Source: Triplophysa rosa (Eukaryota; Chordata; Actinopteri; Cypriniformes; Nemacheilidae). From it: DNA of 64,000 nucleotides. The notes beneath the pieces were generated by a model. It was not told the origin of the DNA, did no database searches, and saw nothing but the letters and a program-made list of their open reading frames with translations. The DNA lies in NCBI RefSeq assembly GCF_024868665.1, contig NC_079890.1, forward strand, positions 32,660,317 to 32,724,316. Direction: 5' to 3'. Position 1 is the stretch's first letter; every line of letters begins with the position of its first letter. Positions 19,601 to 34,600 of the stretch are shown here, piece after piece. The position numbers were made by a program, and so were the translations under genes.

Positions 19601-22600
19601 TTTACGTTGTGGTACCACAAAAGAGCATGTGAATGAATGAGGTAGGGATGCGTATCGGTATCGGCCGGATACCAAGCTCATGTACTCGTACTCGTAATGA
19701 CACACCGATACCAAAGACCGATACCTCACGTGACATACAAAAAGCCCTATGATTTCCGCAATGCGGAAAACGCGGACGGAATCGAGGAATTTACTAACAA
19801 GAAATTAGCGCTGAACAGCTAACGTAACAGTTAATGAAATATTCAGATAGTTTAAATATGTATTCTGCTTGTTTTGCGTTACCGTGTGTGAAAGAGTGGT
19901 GCGGTTGCGTGTACTGAACACATTGTGCTTGTGGAGCTTTCAGCGCCAGCGTTTCACTGCACGAGGACACGAACACATAAACAACACCATTTGCGGCGAT
20001 CGTCAAAATAAAAGTCCGGTTAACTTAAACAAACGCTCTTTGCAGCGTCCTGTCAAAATAAACGTCCGGTTGACTTCAACAAGTTATAATACACTCACAT
20101 TTTACCACACCACCCCCATTAATTTTTTATATAATTTGACCACAGGGTATATAGTTTACTTTAGTAAACTGAAGTAAATGTGCTAGTAAAATTGTGCTAC
20201 TTATCATAAAAAATAGAACTTGATTAAAAAATAGTACTTAAATTTAAGTAGACCTAAAAACAAAAGAAAAAAAGAAAATGTAGCAGTAAGATACTGGTTT
20301 ATTAACATTATTGTACATTATACAGGCATCGGTTATAGGTATCGGTATTGGCGAGTACCAGAAAAAAATATCATTACTCGTACTCGGTCTTTAAAAAATG
20401 GTATCGGTGCATCCCTAGAATGAGGTCTTACCAAAAAACACATCATGATGACAATTGTCATATAAGCTGGCATTCTGTCTCTGCACGTCAGTTTATCTTT
20501 TCCTGCCTGGAAACAAGAACAGAACATCAATTATAATCCAGGCATAAAAAAGCACACACATCCTCCAACTGATGTAAAATCAAGAGCCCGGTCGACCTTA
20601 GCAGGCCTTCAGCAGCCCTCTGTGATGATTTGGCCTTAGAAGCGACACACAGAGCCAAGTCGAGCAGAGCAAATACAAGCCCCAAGACATGTCTCACAGC
20701 TGTGCAGTCACATCATACTTCATCCAACCGCAACTGGGTCAACATCTACCCAGCGTAATACTCCATAATCCAGACTACATTATAACAGCGAGGCAGGTGC
20801 TTGTAAGTAAATAGATAAACATAATACAAGAATCCGCACTTGTGCTTGGCCACACATTGCAAATAAAAGGCTTAGGCATAAAGCCTGGTCCACATGGCAG
20901 ATTATTCTAGTCTATGGCATGTAGGTACACAGCCAGGTCTGCGGCACAACAATATGTCATAAAATGTAGTGCAAAGCAAGAGGCTGCCAGATGGGTTCTC
21001 ACTGCGGCCAGCAAATCAGATTTTCATGCAGCAGATGATCCGTTGGCTTTGTCATCTCAGCCTGAGACTGATTAAGACCCACCTTTTGGACTGGTTCCTT
21101 CCTCATGCTTTTCTTCATCACTCGGAACTCATACTCAGCTCTCGGGTGACTCTGAAGAAACACAGAGAATGTGATTCACAACGCGCACACGATCCAGATT
21201 TGCTCTTTTATGAACCAGTGAAAGCAGCCCAAAGAGAGTGAAACCGATTATGGAGCCAGAAGCAGCCGTGTGCGTGATTGGTCGACAGCAACAGAAAATC
21301 TTATAACGGTGACACATTGACATTCAGTGAAAGAAAAATCCTCGAAACCAAAAGCGCTCAGCATCACAAATAACATTTCTTTCACATTCAGCAGTTTAAG
21401 GTTCAGGAATCTTTCCACCTCCTGATTTTACCCATGCAAAGGGTGGCGAGGCCGGAAAGACCTTACGTGACTGCTGAAAGGAGAGCGAGCAGCTTTTGAG
21501 CCGTAAGGTCGGAGGAAGAGAGAACGAGGATCTCCCGTACCTCCACGACAACAGACCAATAGAGATAAGTGCTGGTGGAGTACTGTACACAAGCGAGATG
21601 TGACGGATGCTTGAAGACGACTTGAGATAACGACTTGAAGGATGAAGAATTTGTTAGTACTGAAATGCAACTGTTAGGTTAGGAAATAAAAAAGAAAATA
21701 CGGCTTGTATTATTGGGACGGAACCAATTCCAAACCTTTTGCTTGCCCTATACAAAAACAGGACAAAGAAACAAAACAAACAGTTTGATTTCATGGCACT
21801 GAATCAGTTCAAATACAGACGTCTTGAATTCTTGACAAACAATAAAGCTTCGGGATATAGTCAATACATGGAAAATAATGGGACACGCCTACAAAACATA
21901 CATGCACTCATATCTTTTTCGCATTCTTATATTGACAGTTTCCTCGATCAACATGGGTGTGCCAAACTCACCCCGCTGTCTTCAAAGCCGGTCAGATCCC
22001 AGACGTAATTCAGTCTCATTTGTCTTCTCTTCCAGTGTTCCATGAACATAGTGGCTGTGTAACACAGTGGCAAGTTTCACCAACACACTCGTATTTATAT
22101 CAGAATCATATAATGTGTATTCAATGTATAACAATATATATTTTGCATATAATACCGTATGTATACAATATAATAATGATGGTTATGGTCAAAATAATGA
22201 TTAATAACACGATCAAAAAAGTTAAAAAAAGCACTTTGTTGAGAACATTTTTGATTTCCCCTCTCATCTAAAAACTATTTATTCAGCCTTTAGTGAGTGT
22301 TAAAGGGACACTTCACCCAAAAATGAAAATTCTTCGTCATTTACTCACCTTCGAGTTGTTCCAAATCTGTATAAGTTTCTTTGTTCTGATGAAGAAAGAT
22401 ATTTGGAAGAATGCTTATAACAAGACATATTTTGTCCCCCATTGACTACCATAGTAGGAAAAAATACAATGGTAGTCAAAAGTGCCCCAGAACTGTTTGC
22501 TGTCCTACTTTCAAAATGTCTTCTTTTGTGTTCAACAAAACCAAAAAAATGATAAAGTAATTTTTCCTACTATGGGAGTCAATGGGGGGGAAATCTGTCA

Positions 22601-25600
22601 GGTTATAAGCAGTGCTTAATTTGTAAATTCCGAGGTGCCGGAATAAGGGGGCGTGGCAGATCCGGCAAGTTAGTGGGGTGGGGAGAAGTAACGGAATGTG
22701 TAATATCTGAGGGGTTTTCCATCCAACTATTTAGATATTTTAAAAATGCGCATAAAAAAGTCTAAATGGAAAGGACACACGAAGATAATCTCAGATTGAT
22801 CAAAGTTCAAAATCTTAGTTCAAATGCGTGTTAAGGTGAAGGAAACAGTAGCCAGGTTTCCATCCATGCGCAAAATTGGAATATCGCATAAAACATTTTC
22901 GAAATAGTACCATTACCGAGAATTAATTTGTGTAGAATTCAGAAGCTCAACGATAAATTTAAATTACACCTGCGGGTCCAGGTGGAGGCTGCCGTGTATA
23001 ACGTTAGGCAAATTACGCATTTAATCATCCGTTAACTGTATTTCATCAGTTCTTGCTTCTCTTCGTAGCATTTGTCCAACAACACAAATATCTCTCTCTC
23101 TAAAATGTCCATCACGACAAGTTCCCTTCAATATTTAATGCAAACATGCGACGCAAATAAATATACGCTGAATATTTGACAATTGACAGATTGTTTTGTA
23201 AAAGCACAATGTTCAAGTGTGTACACAACTAAAAGTAGCTACCTTTGCAATATCTAATGACGTACTCATAGTCATACCTGTTTGACCATAAATCATCACA
23301 GAGTTTTTTTAAGTTGTTTCTGCCGTTATAAGTAACAGCTCATGCAATTGCGCTGGCGCCTTACACACACACACACACACACAATATTCCAGCATCTCAA
23401 ACTTGACAGCCTGTTCATTATCAAAATAAAATAGTTATTGCCATTATAATTATTATGCATGCTTTTTAATTAAATATATGAACGCAACAGGTCAACACAA
23501 ATGTTTTCCATTAGTGCTTGAGGAGAGGGATCTGCCAAATGAGGTGCCGGCTTGTTCCGGTACAAATTAAGCCCTGGTTATAAGCATTCTTCCAAATATC
23601 TTTCTCTGTGTTTATCAGAACAAAGAAATTTATACAGATTTGGAACAACTCGAAGGTGAGTAAATGATGACAGAATTTTCATTTTTGGCTGAAGTAGCCC
23701 TTTAACAGTAAGTGGAGCAAGACCTGCTAACACATGACGTGTTAAAAGAGATGCGAGTCCACTTTCAGTCCCAGCTGCAGTGTGAATGGAAAATTGACCC
23801 TCTCATAACCCATCAGCAATAGGGGTGTATACGCGCATGACAGGGGAGAATAGAGAGCGAGCAAACGTTCGTTACTTTGAGGGCTCACCAATGAAGGCAG
23901 GGGTGTATTTGTTTCGGTATATCTGAACCAGCAGTTGCCAAATGTAAAAATACATAAATAAATGACAGGCGACAAGCTTGAGGTTTAAGTGTAGTTTTGT
24001 CCCAGGGTGTCGGTTTCAAAGCTTGTAACGACCCAGTACAGGCAAATTTAGCGCTTTAGCTAAAATAATCAGCTTTGAAGAAGCTCAGCAACTCAGCAGG
24101 GATTAAAAACAGACTGGTGGTGGTCTGGGGCAACTGAGGAGAAACAGTGAGACTCAGAGCACAACACTCATTAAATCTGTTCTCAATATGTACAGTACAC
24201 AACAGTTGGTGTATAGTGTCAACATAGCACACGAGAACAAGCAAGAAAATAAAAGCTGCAGACCCCACAGTGCCATAAAGATGGAGAAGAAGACCGTGGC
24301 AGCGTTGTCGAACAGGTGGCTGGCCCGGGCCGTGCCACAGGCAGTGATCAGTTTCCAGTAACCGCACACTCGGTCACACATAGGGCACATGGTTATGTTG
24401 TTTTTCTCGTCGCAAATCTCCATGCTGTGGATGCAAAGAAGCAGAACCGGATTTCAGCACAGTGTCATCTGTTCATGTATCACAGACACCGTAGCAGTGT
24501 TTTCCTTAGAGCTCTTGATAACTGCATTGTTTGTTTTGTTTCACTGAACTACTTTTACTGTTACTTTTGAATAATGAATGAAAAGTATTTAAGTTTAATT
24601 TTTATCCACCATCTTGCATCATCCATGTTTTCAAAGCAATGCATTGTGGGATTGCCTTCTTCACAAAAGATAGGATGCTTTCTTATCATTTGGGTCAATC
24701 GAGGCATCTTCAAAGCCAGCATAATGTTGCTGCCCACCGTTAGAAACAAGCTTAACATGAGATGCACGCCTCTGATGCCTTTAAACATTTACTAGGTAGG
24801 CAGTGTTATTGCCCTTAGCAGTGGCATCTCTGGAATTAATGAATGCCATGGTGAGTCACTCTCATTATATGCTACATTACAGTCCATTTCATACCCACTC
24901 TAATCACCACTCGCTGCAACATCCATCAGTTTTTCTCTCAAAAGCGCACTTGTGGCTGGACATATTCGTCTTAAAACATCTTCCCATAAAGTTCAAACCA
25001 TTGTGGAAATATGCATACCGCTTTCAGGAACCGTTTTGGGACTTGTTTCCGAGAGGTGTGGGATAATGGAGCGCATTTGAACGGCATGCAAGTGTCTACT
25101 AAACTGCTATAGGCAACACACCCTGTTTATTGATACTCAACAAACGACTTCTACTGCTAATATATGTAAAACATGTCAGGGAGGCTCACATGCTATTAAG
25201 TGCATTGTGTAAGTAGGCAATTATAAGAAATGACTCATCGTGAATTTTACCTGGGGATGTTGTCATCCACAGTGGCACAGCCATATAAGAACACAATAAC
25301 CCCCACGATTGCTGCTGGGATTAGCATCTGCGTGTACACACCCAACCAGGCGAAGTACAGGCCCACTTTCTCACCAAAATATTTCCTAAGAGGGAAAAGT
25401 GAAGAGAAAAAAAAGATTAACCTATTAAAGGAATGATTGCTTTTTTGTACATATTGTCAAATAATCCCTTCCCTGCTCCCTCCCACTCCAGCTAACTCAA
25501 TGTCTCACTGTTTACAATTTTTATTGATGTACTATTCCCGTCACTCAAAACACAAGTAAAAAAATGAGAAACTAATTCTGTACAGTATCACATAAAACAG

Positions 25601-28600
25601 TAAAACTAATACAGTACCGCAAGTCATACATTCAGTGTTCACACTGAACAAGCCAAATGTTTTACTCAATAAACCACGACTGTATGCCATTATGAATGTT
25701 AATATTAATATATTAATACAGCCACAGAAAAAATTAAGAGAACGTTTCAAAATTATTTTTAGTTTTTCTGAATTTACTAGGTATGCGTTTAGTTAAATTA
25801 ACATTTTTGTTTTTATTCTGTGAACTACAATATTTCTCCCAAGTTTCAAATAAAAACGTATCTATTTGCAATTATTTGCAGAAAATGAAAACTGGAGAAA
25901 CAGGTCAAAATAATTAATAATTTTTTCAGACAAAATACTGCATAGTTCATATTCACTTTTAAGCCAAACAACATTAATATTTGTAAATGTATATGAAAAG
26001 CTCATTTTTCAATGTGTCTTGTCATGCTTTCAGTCTTTCACATTGCTGTTGGATGACTTTATGTCACTCCTGAGGTTTGATTTTGTTAAAATTCAACAGA
26101 TAACGGAAATGAAATGGCCACAATACATCTAGAAATGCTGATTAAATGAAAAATTGGAATTGTCTCTTAATTTTTTCTGCGGCTGTATATATCGACAATA
26201 ACATTTGCAATAATGTATGCCACATATTTAATTGGTTCTATGATGTCTTTCTTTGCTTGTAAAGCTGTTTTGAACATTGCAACATTGTAAAATATAAATT
26301 AATTATAATTTAATTGATTTAAACCGAATTGTGAACACAGTCCGCCTCTCAATACAAGGAATTTCTGAAATCTCTTCCCCTAGAAGCTCATAATTTCAGG
26401 GCAAACACTTGTCTCGGCCTCTGGCGGTCAGAATAATACCTGACCAGTCCAATGGGCTGGTACTTGTAGAATATGCTGTAACTCGCCCACTCCTCACACA
26501 AGAGCTGCAAAGACAGAAACAGAAATGAAATAACATACATCCAGAAACAATAACGCAATTCCAGTACTGTAGCTCAAACATACATTGCGTTTAATAGAAA
26601 TGACAAAAGTTATTGATTATTCCAATGAAAGCTGTTATAAAGACAAATGAAGGCCCTCAACCAACATGTCAGTAATTTCGAACATAATGACATTGGTTTA
26701 ATGTGCCTGGGGGGACGTAACGTAACATACAGGTCTGAATGAATGAGTGCTTTGGGACTTTCTCCATGAGATATGAGCCTGATTTACAACACACTGAGAT
26801 GTGTAGTCTATAATGCACAGAAAATACAATTTCTTTAATGATGTGTGTTTCTGTAAGCACATACAAACAAACAAACAAAAATACTGCACAACCAAAACAA
26901 GTCGTTTTAAACAATGCATTAAAAGAATGCTTGTTTGTATGCGTTAACAATAACAAATGTCATTTTGTACAGAAGCAGCATTGTTTTTGATTGGTGTTTT
27001 TGTTTAGTATTTTTGTTTAGCGTTGAGCACCCAAACTCATTACACTGCTTATAATTCCCATTTCTACTTGTAATAGTTGGCCGGTAATACAATGATGGAG
27101 AAATAAAAACACAAGAAAGATAAGCTATTGTAGACCCTGACATAACAGACAGAGGCTGATATGTGTAAAATTAGATGCTTAAACACTTTTTCTTATTCAA
27201 TCAGATCCACCTAAGGTTTATCGAGAAATATCAGGTTTATTGAGTTTATTTTGTAAAAATAACTACGCACATTTATTTTGAGAATGGCTCCACTACCCAC
27301 CAAGACTGAACAGTGGGGCTGCAGGAACATTGCTCACAGATGGCTGAAGTGTGAAATGATCCTGTTGCCTTGGTGATTTGCGCACACTGATAATTATTCT
27401 GTGCTAGCTGCAGGCAGGGCTGTATAGAGTCCAGCCCAGGTCTCTTTTACAAAAGCAAGGTTAGGAGATTCAGGAGACCATTTTTCCATCTGTCCTCATT
27501 TTACCTGACCTAATGTGGATAATAAATTCTATGAGCTTCAATGAGTGCCACACTCAGAAACACCTAGAGAACAATTATTGCGGTGATAAAAGCGCTTTTC
27601 GAGAATGTAATGGTACCTGCACAGATGACGGAGAATTAGTCCCAAAAATGTCAATTAAACCAAAATGGCATTTTATTTGAATAGGGGTTTCTGACAACAC
27701 AAATTGTTCCAAACGCTTTAAAACGTACTTTAATGCAAACCTCACACGAGCAAGCCAAAGGCAACAATGCAAGCATAATTTATTACTGTTAAGTTCTCCG
27801 TTTAATGCTCTGAATTTTTAGCAGACACATGCAAATACTCTGATAATAAGAAAATAAGGAACCCATAATTACTGTATGTACCCAAAGGTATGAAGAAATT
27901 CAAGAAATAAATACAGACTTTAAAATGTATTTGACCTTTCTGTCATTTGATTCAGCCTGAAGATCATCAATATCTCCCTGTAATTAAAATAATAACATTT
28001 AATGACACGAGTAATATAACATGCATAGGAGAGTTCTGAAGGGTTGTTTGAACACTTACATCATGTAAGGGGTACGCCGCTGTGTAGACACCACTGCCCA
28101 GCAGACTGCTGATTCCTGCAAATATGAAACAATTACAACTAATAATCTTGTATTTTCATTTTCATTCAGGATACTTACTAATGACCCTTCGTATTTTGTT
28201 TTTAAGAACAAATTTATGCTAATCATCAAACCAACAATGCACATGGCTGAACAATATTGTGACTGCATATTGCTGCTCTGTAAAATGATTCTTACACATT
28301 AACCAAAGCACGTTTCAAAGGATCAACATTCAGCCAATCCGTGCCGTCAGATGTTACCCAGGCACAGTAGGAGAAGAAGGACTGCAGTTCATTACATATT
28401 TGGCAGTTTACCCACATTTAAAACACCTTTTACATTATATCAAATATTTTGGGATCAGATTTGATTTTAAGCTTTTCAAAAAAAAAAAAAACTTAAAGAT
28501 GCATAACATCAAGGTCAATGGTGATTACTGTTACTATTGCTCCCTGAACTCTTTGTTATTGCTCCCTGAACTCCTTGTAAGTCGCTTTGGATAAAAGAGT

Positions 28601-31600
28601 CTGCTAAATGACTAAATGTAAATGTTTCTTTGATTCACGGATCAAATAATTTAGGGCTGTCAATGTTAACGCGTTAACGCATGCGATTAAATTTTTCAAA
28701 TTAAAGCGTGAAAAATATTTAACGCAATTAACGCAGCATCCGTTTGTTTTGACATTCTTTGTCTAGCGTTACATTATGTAATCACGCTCTTATTCGTGTA
28801 CAGCAGGGCTAGTCAACTGGCGGCCCGCGGGCCAAATTCGGCCGTCAATCATCTTTACCTGGCCCGCCTTAACATTTCAAATAAGTGCAGAGACTTTAAG
28901 AACGGTGTGCTATAAATGCACGTCCTCCTGAGACGCCACATCTTTAAAAGCCCAAAACGCTGCTACATAATTCCCGCGGCTCATAATAATTTACGTCTTA
29001 TAAGCGATTTGATCGGTCAGTCCAAGAAACGTAATGTTATTTACAACGTTAAAATCAGCAATGCATTGCACAGCCACAGGCAATCGGTTTGCGCACGCGA
29101 TAGGTCGTGTTCTCAAACGCGTTTTCTGCCCTTGAAAGTAGGCTAACTGTAGGAAGGGTACACCACGTGAACGGTTGTCTCAGATAAGGGGAAAACGGTG
29201 TTGTTTTTATTACTGCATTCATTATGAATAATGGCTATATTTACGAAAAACAACTGTTCATCTCCCCCCAGAACTCGCACTATACAAAGGCTCTGCCCTA
29301 TAAGTGCGTGGGGCACATGAATGCGATTGGAATTCACCCGAAGATGTGATAATAGCGTTCAGTTTCTTGCACAGATCAATTGACTGATTTATAAGACTCT
29401 TATTTAACGTCACAAAGGGCAGGGATTACTTTTGTGTTGAATGTATTTGCGTTTTTTTACTTTTATTGATTTAACTTTAATTAATTCAACCAAATATCTT
29501 CTTGAAAAAAACAATGCCACCCACATCAGGGATGTACTGGAGAACTGTGGGTGAGTAAATTAGTAGCAATTTTTGGGTAAAGTAATGCATTAAGGAATAT
29601 AAAATACAGTTAAAAAGACAATTTCCTTTTTAATTTAATATCATGAAAAGGCACAAATACTGGATGCAATATTTGTTACAACCCCTGGTGTACAGGCTTT
29701 TAAACCACTTAAGCGCGATTTTAAACGGTTGCTTTACGCGTTCAATGAAGATAGACAGCTTCTAAACTGTGGGACGCGGAAAAACGCAACGCGAGGTCCA
29801 GTCTGGTGTAAACAGTCACGGGCTGAAGGCTGCGTCGGTGAATCTCTGTCAGACGCATCCGTGTTAAGTTCTCTTTCGTGCTTGAATGGATAAAACCATA
29901 CAAGATTATGTCAGAAAGACTTCAAAGTGTAAAATAAAATCTTAAATGAATGCAAAGAGTTGTGAAAATGGGAGTGCCATGACGGTCAGATCTGCGTACT
30001 GAGACAGCTCTTAAAGGGGCCGCGTTCTTAAACGTGCTGCTAAGTGCTGTGACTCTTGTCACTAATGTTAATCAAAGAACAAAATAAAAGAAATCAATGT
30101 GATTTTGTAGCTTTAATGAGAATTCTTCTGCATTTAATTTGTAATTTAGCATTAAAGACTGTAAAGTGTTTGAGAACTTCCTTCAATTTCTGTATATTTC
30201 ATGATAGCTCTCAATTATATTGTTGAATGGCTATAATTAATGTTAAAATAATCAATTTAATAGAGACATCAGATACAGTACTAATATCAAAATGTTTTCT
30301 TTCATTCATAAAATGACGCTGTTAAAGAAATATGTTGTTTCTACATCAATTTGAAGATTAAATGTGAAATTATTAAAATGTAAAAGTATATTTTAAAATA
30401 TTATTATTATGTGTGATTAATCGTGATTAATCACAGAAAATGTGTGATTAATCTGATTTTTAATCGATTAACAGCACTAAAAAATATATATTTTTATTAG
30501 TGCTGTCAATCGATTAAAAAAATTAATCGGATTAAATCACACATTTTTTCTGTGATTAATCACGATTAATCGCACATAACTATTATATTTTAAAATATAC
30601 TTTTACATATTAATAATTTCACATTTAATCTTCAAATTGATGAAGAAAAAACATATTTATTTAACAGCATCATTTTATGAAAGCTAGCATTTTGATATTA
30701 GTACTGTAACTGATGTCTCTATTAAATAGATTATTTTAACATGAATTATAGCCATTCAACAGTATAATTGAGAGCTCATGTAGGAAACATACAGGAATTG
30801 AAGGACACTTTACAGTCTTTATTAATGCTAAATTATAAATTAAATGCAGAAGAATTCTCATTAAAGCTACAAAATCACATTGATTTCTTCTTTTATTTTG
30901 TTCTTTGATTAACATTAGTGACAGGAGTCAGAGCAGCACGTTTAAGAACGTGGCCCCTTTAAGAGCCGTCTCAGTACGCAGATCTGACCGTCACCGCACT
31001 CCCATTTTCACAACTCTTTGCATTCATTTAAGATTTTATTTTACACTTTGAAGTCTGTGCTTAAGAAAATGCTAGACAAAACGGGCTTTCTGACATAATC
31101 TTGTGTGGTTTTATCCATTCAAGCACGAAAGAGAACTTAACACGGATGCGCTGTCTGACAGAGATTCACCGACGCAGCCTTCAGCCCGTGACTGTTTACA
31201 CCAGACTGGACCTCGCGTTGCGTTTTGCCGCGTCCCACAGTTTAGAAGCGGTCTATCTCCATTGAACGCGTCAAAGCAACTGTTTCAAATCGCACTTAAG
31301 TGGTTTAAAAGCCTGTACACGAATAAGAGCGTGATTACATAATGTAACGCTAGACAAAGGATGTCAAAACAAACGGATGCTGCGTTAATTGCGCTAAATA
31401 TTTTCTCACGCGTTAATTTGAAAAAATTAATCGCATGCGTTAACGCGTTAACGTTGACAGCCCTAATTTTTATGCAGTCACACTGTTATCAATAGAGGCA
31501 TTAAATGTTAAGGTAAGACTTACCCATGATATATTTGGCCCGTGTGCACTTTGTCCGTTTTAAAATCTCGTACACCTGATATAAAATATTATTCACTCAT

Positions 31601-34600
31601 TAATCACGTCAAAATATCAAAATAGTTCTAACTTTTAAAACCTCTGCTGTAAAAATAGCACAATACGTGATTGGACAGGTGACATATTTAAATTAATCTC
31701 TACAAAAACAACAACTTTGATGACATTGACATTTTGGTATAAGACACACAGGCACTTTGGTAATCAAATCAGAGGATCAATGACATCCGGCCTTACACCG
31801 ACTCTGATTTGACAGGGAAACAGGATGATTTTCAGGAGCGAAAGCTACTTACTATTGAGCTCCTGGTTTTGCTGTCGAAGAAGGAATTCCTGTCCGATAA
31901 ATCAAAGCTGTAAAGGGAGAGAGAGAGAAAGAGAGAGATCTAGTGTAAGACTATTTAATGCCTCTGCATTGATCTGTCCTTTAAACAGACAGAATGAAAA
32001 GACCAGAAGGTGAGAAGTGTCTGAATTGCCTTGGTGAGGATTTTAAGAGACCATGCTTCACTGTAAAATAGGACACAATGTACTTTATTAATATTATAGA
32101 AAGTGCTATATTAATTTTTCTTTTTTACAGCCGTTTCACCTGTATTTTGGAAACGTGCTAAACAATTAATGGATCATGTCTTGTACAAAATCTTTATTTT
32201 AGTACATTTTACAGTGATAGCATTTGACAATTTTGAGGCATAGATTTATACTTGGTAATATACATCATTTGAATATATTTTAATAAGAAAATACACAAAT
32301 TATCTTTAAAGGGATAGTTCACCCAAAAAAGAAAATTCTGTCATGAATTACTCAACCTCAAGTTGTTCCAAACTGGTATTTCTTTGTTCTGCTGAACACA
32401 AAGAAAGATATTTAGAAAAATGTTAAAAATGTTAGTAAATTTCTAGGGCACCACTGACTACCATAGAAAAATTAAAAGGTTTGTTTTCCTAAATTCTTCA
32501 AAATATCTTCTTTTGTGTTTAACAGAACAAAAAATGTACTATACTTTTTATACTATGGTAGTCAATGGTGCCCCAGAAATATCTCTCATTGTGTTAAACC
32601 AATCAAAGAAATTTATACAGGTTTGGAACAACTTGGGGGTGAGTAAATCATGACAGAATTTTCATTTTTGGATGAACTGTTCCTTTAAAATAAAGAAGGA
32701 ATGAAAATACTGCTTTTTACCAAAATTCACATAAATTCGCATGACTTGCATTCATCTGTTTTTTATAATAAAAAATGTATAATTAAGGTTAATAGTAACT
32801 ACTAGTAACTTACTTTTTAGCAACTAAAGATTTGGTCACATAGACTATATTTATGCTGTTATTGTGGTGTTTTTTGTCTTTGAGTATGACAGACAAAGTC
32901 GATACACTTTTACTGTGCAGAGGAGATTAGCTCAGACTTTCTGCTTAACTTCTTCGGTTTAAATTGAAGAATAAAAGTCACATGGGTTCGGAAAGACATA
33001 AAAGGAGTAAATAATAACAGAAGTTTCATTTTTGGGATGAACTCGGAGTTAAACAATCATCTTAAATATAAGCTTGACACAGCTGCACATGGTCATAAAC
33101 TTACAGGTGTTGTTTTTCTCGTGAGAACGGGTACGAGAGGTGTTTCTCATTTTCTGTCCCGCTGATCCCGACTTTAGGCCGTAAGGGTGTCGTGACTTTG
33201 TGCATAAACTTGTGGATCTTCTCTACGATGTCGTTTCCTGTACGTACTTCATATTTCTGAAAGTGACACATGAGGTTGTCAGGTGTGTGTATTGTACGGA
33301 GTAAACAGAAAGTAGTGCAAGATTCAACAGAACTTGCCTTTACTGTTGGCATTTTGAGCTTCATAAATTCTGCCTCACGACAGAGAACCTCCCAAGGTGC
33401 GTGGATCTTCAGAAACCCCACGCCTGGGATTTTGTTCTGAAAAACAGAGAAAAACAAACATAGCCTCAGCGTATGTACTCTGCTGTGTTCTCAGGAGCAA
33501 GCTGACAGTGAGTGAAGGAATTTCTGAAGAAAACGTGAGTGTAGAGCAGAACACGCTGCAGCAATGCTGGGTGGTGTTGCTATGCTGTTGCTAGGGTCTT
33601 CTCGCTGGTTATCACGTACTATGCAGTCACTACTAGAGTATTCTTAGTGGTCAGCAGGGCATTACTACAGTTAGGGATTTCTTACAATCCCAAGACATAA
33701 TTTAAGATCCGCTTTAAATTAATTGACATCCGATAGGCAATAGTCGTACGTCTGAAAGTAATCAACAAATAATCTGAGACATTATTCTGAAGATTCAGGA
33801 AGAGTTGGAAATTGTTTCCATCCTGTGTACTTCCCTGAATTGGGGTTGAAGTAGGTCCGTGTGCTACCATCAGAAGTACAGTACAGTGTCTATTTGTGTT
33901 GTTAGTAAAATGCAGCGACTGGGAATGAACAGACAGGGTTCGACCCGTTGTGTGGGATGTAATGTTATAACAGGAGTGGGTCATTTAAAGCAAATCTTAC
34001 ATAACACTCTCAGCTTTCTCAGCTTCAGAGAAGCAGAAGTCATTCTCACCATGGAAATGGCTTTTTTCTTGTTTTCTATTTTTTTTTTGCTCTCAACAAG
34101 GTGCTTTGTAATTGCTTTGAAAAAAGAACTGTGTTAAACTCAAAGAGAGATCTTTAGGTTTATTTTAGGTTTTGTCAATGGTTACCACAGTGTGATTTTG
34201 GCCTACGTTTTGGAGTACACTCACTAACACATAAGCCCTTTCACAGAGTAAGGCTGGTAAATTATCGTAAAATTGTCTTGTTACCAGTAAGATACCATTC
34301 ACACATTCCCAAAATACTGGTCAACATTTGGATTAAGTGGAAGTTTTCTTTGTGTTGCCGCCACTGTGTTTGAAAATATGGCAGGGTATGACCCATGTAT
34401 ATGGTTCATTTTCTTGTTGATATTTTTATTTTGTGGGAAACACTTGTGCAGTTGCTCTTTACCCAACATTTATATAAACAACCAAAAAAAACTGTATTAC
34501 TGAACTATTTCTTTGACTTCTGTAAATAGCGCCGAGTAAACGTGTCATCTGCTTTAGAATGTTATGATTGGCCAAAAGCAGGCTTACATCATTCTATTCT

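Noticed and set aside
32970..33055. A further full palindromic MITE copy
   Set aside because: Only a right-end fragment is present; no left end was found.
33859..34137. 92-codon + frame in ano1 intron 3
   Set aside because: Ends in a low-complexity hydrophobic run; no domain, no splice or codon evidence.
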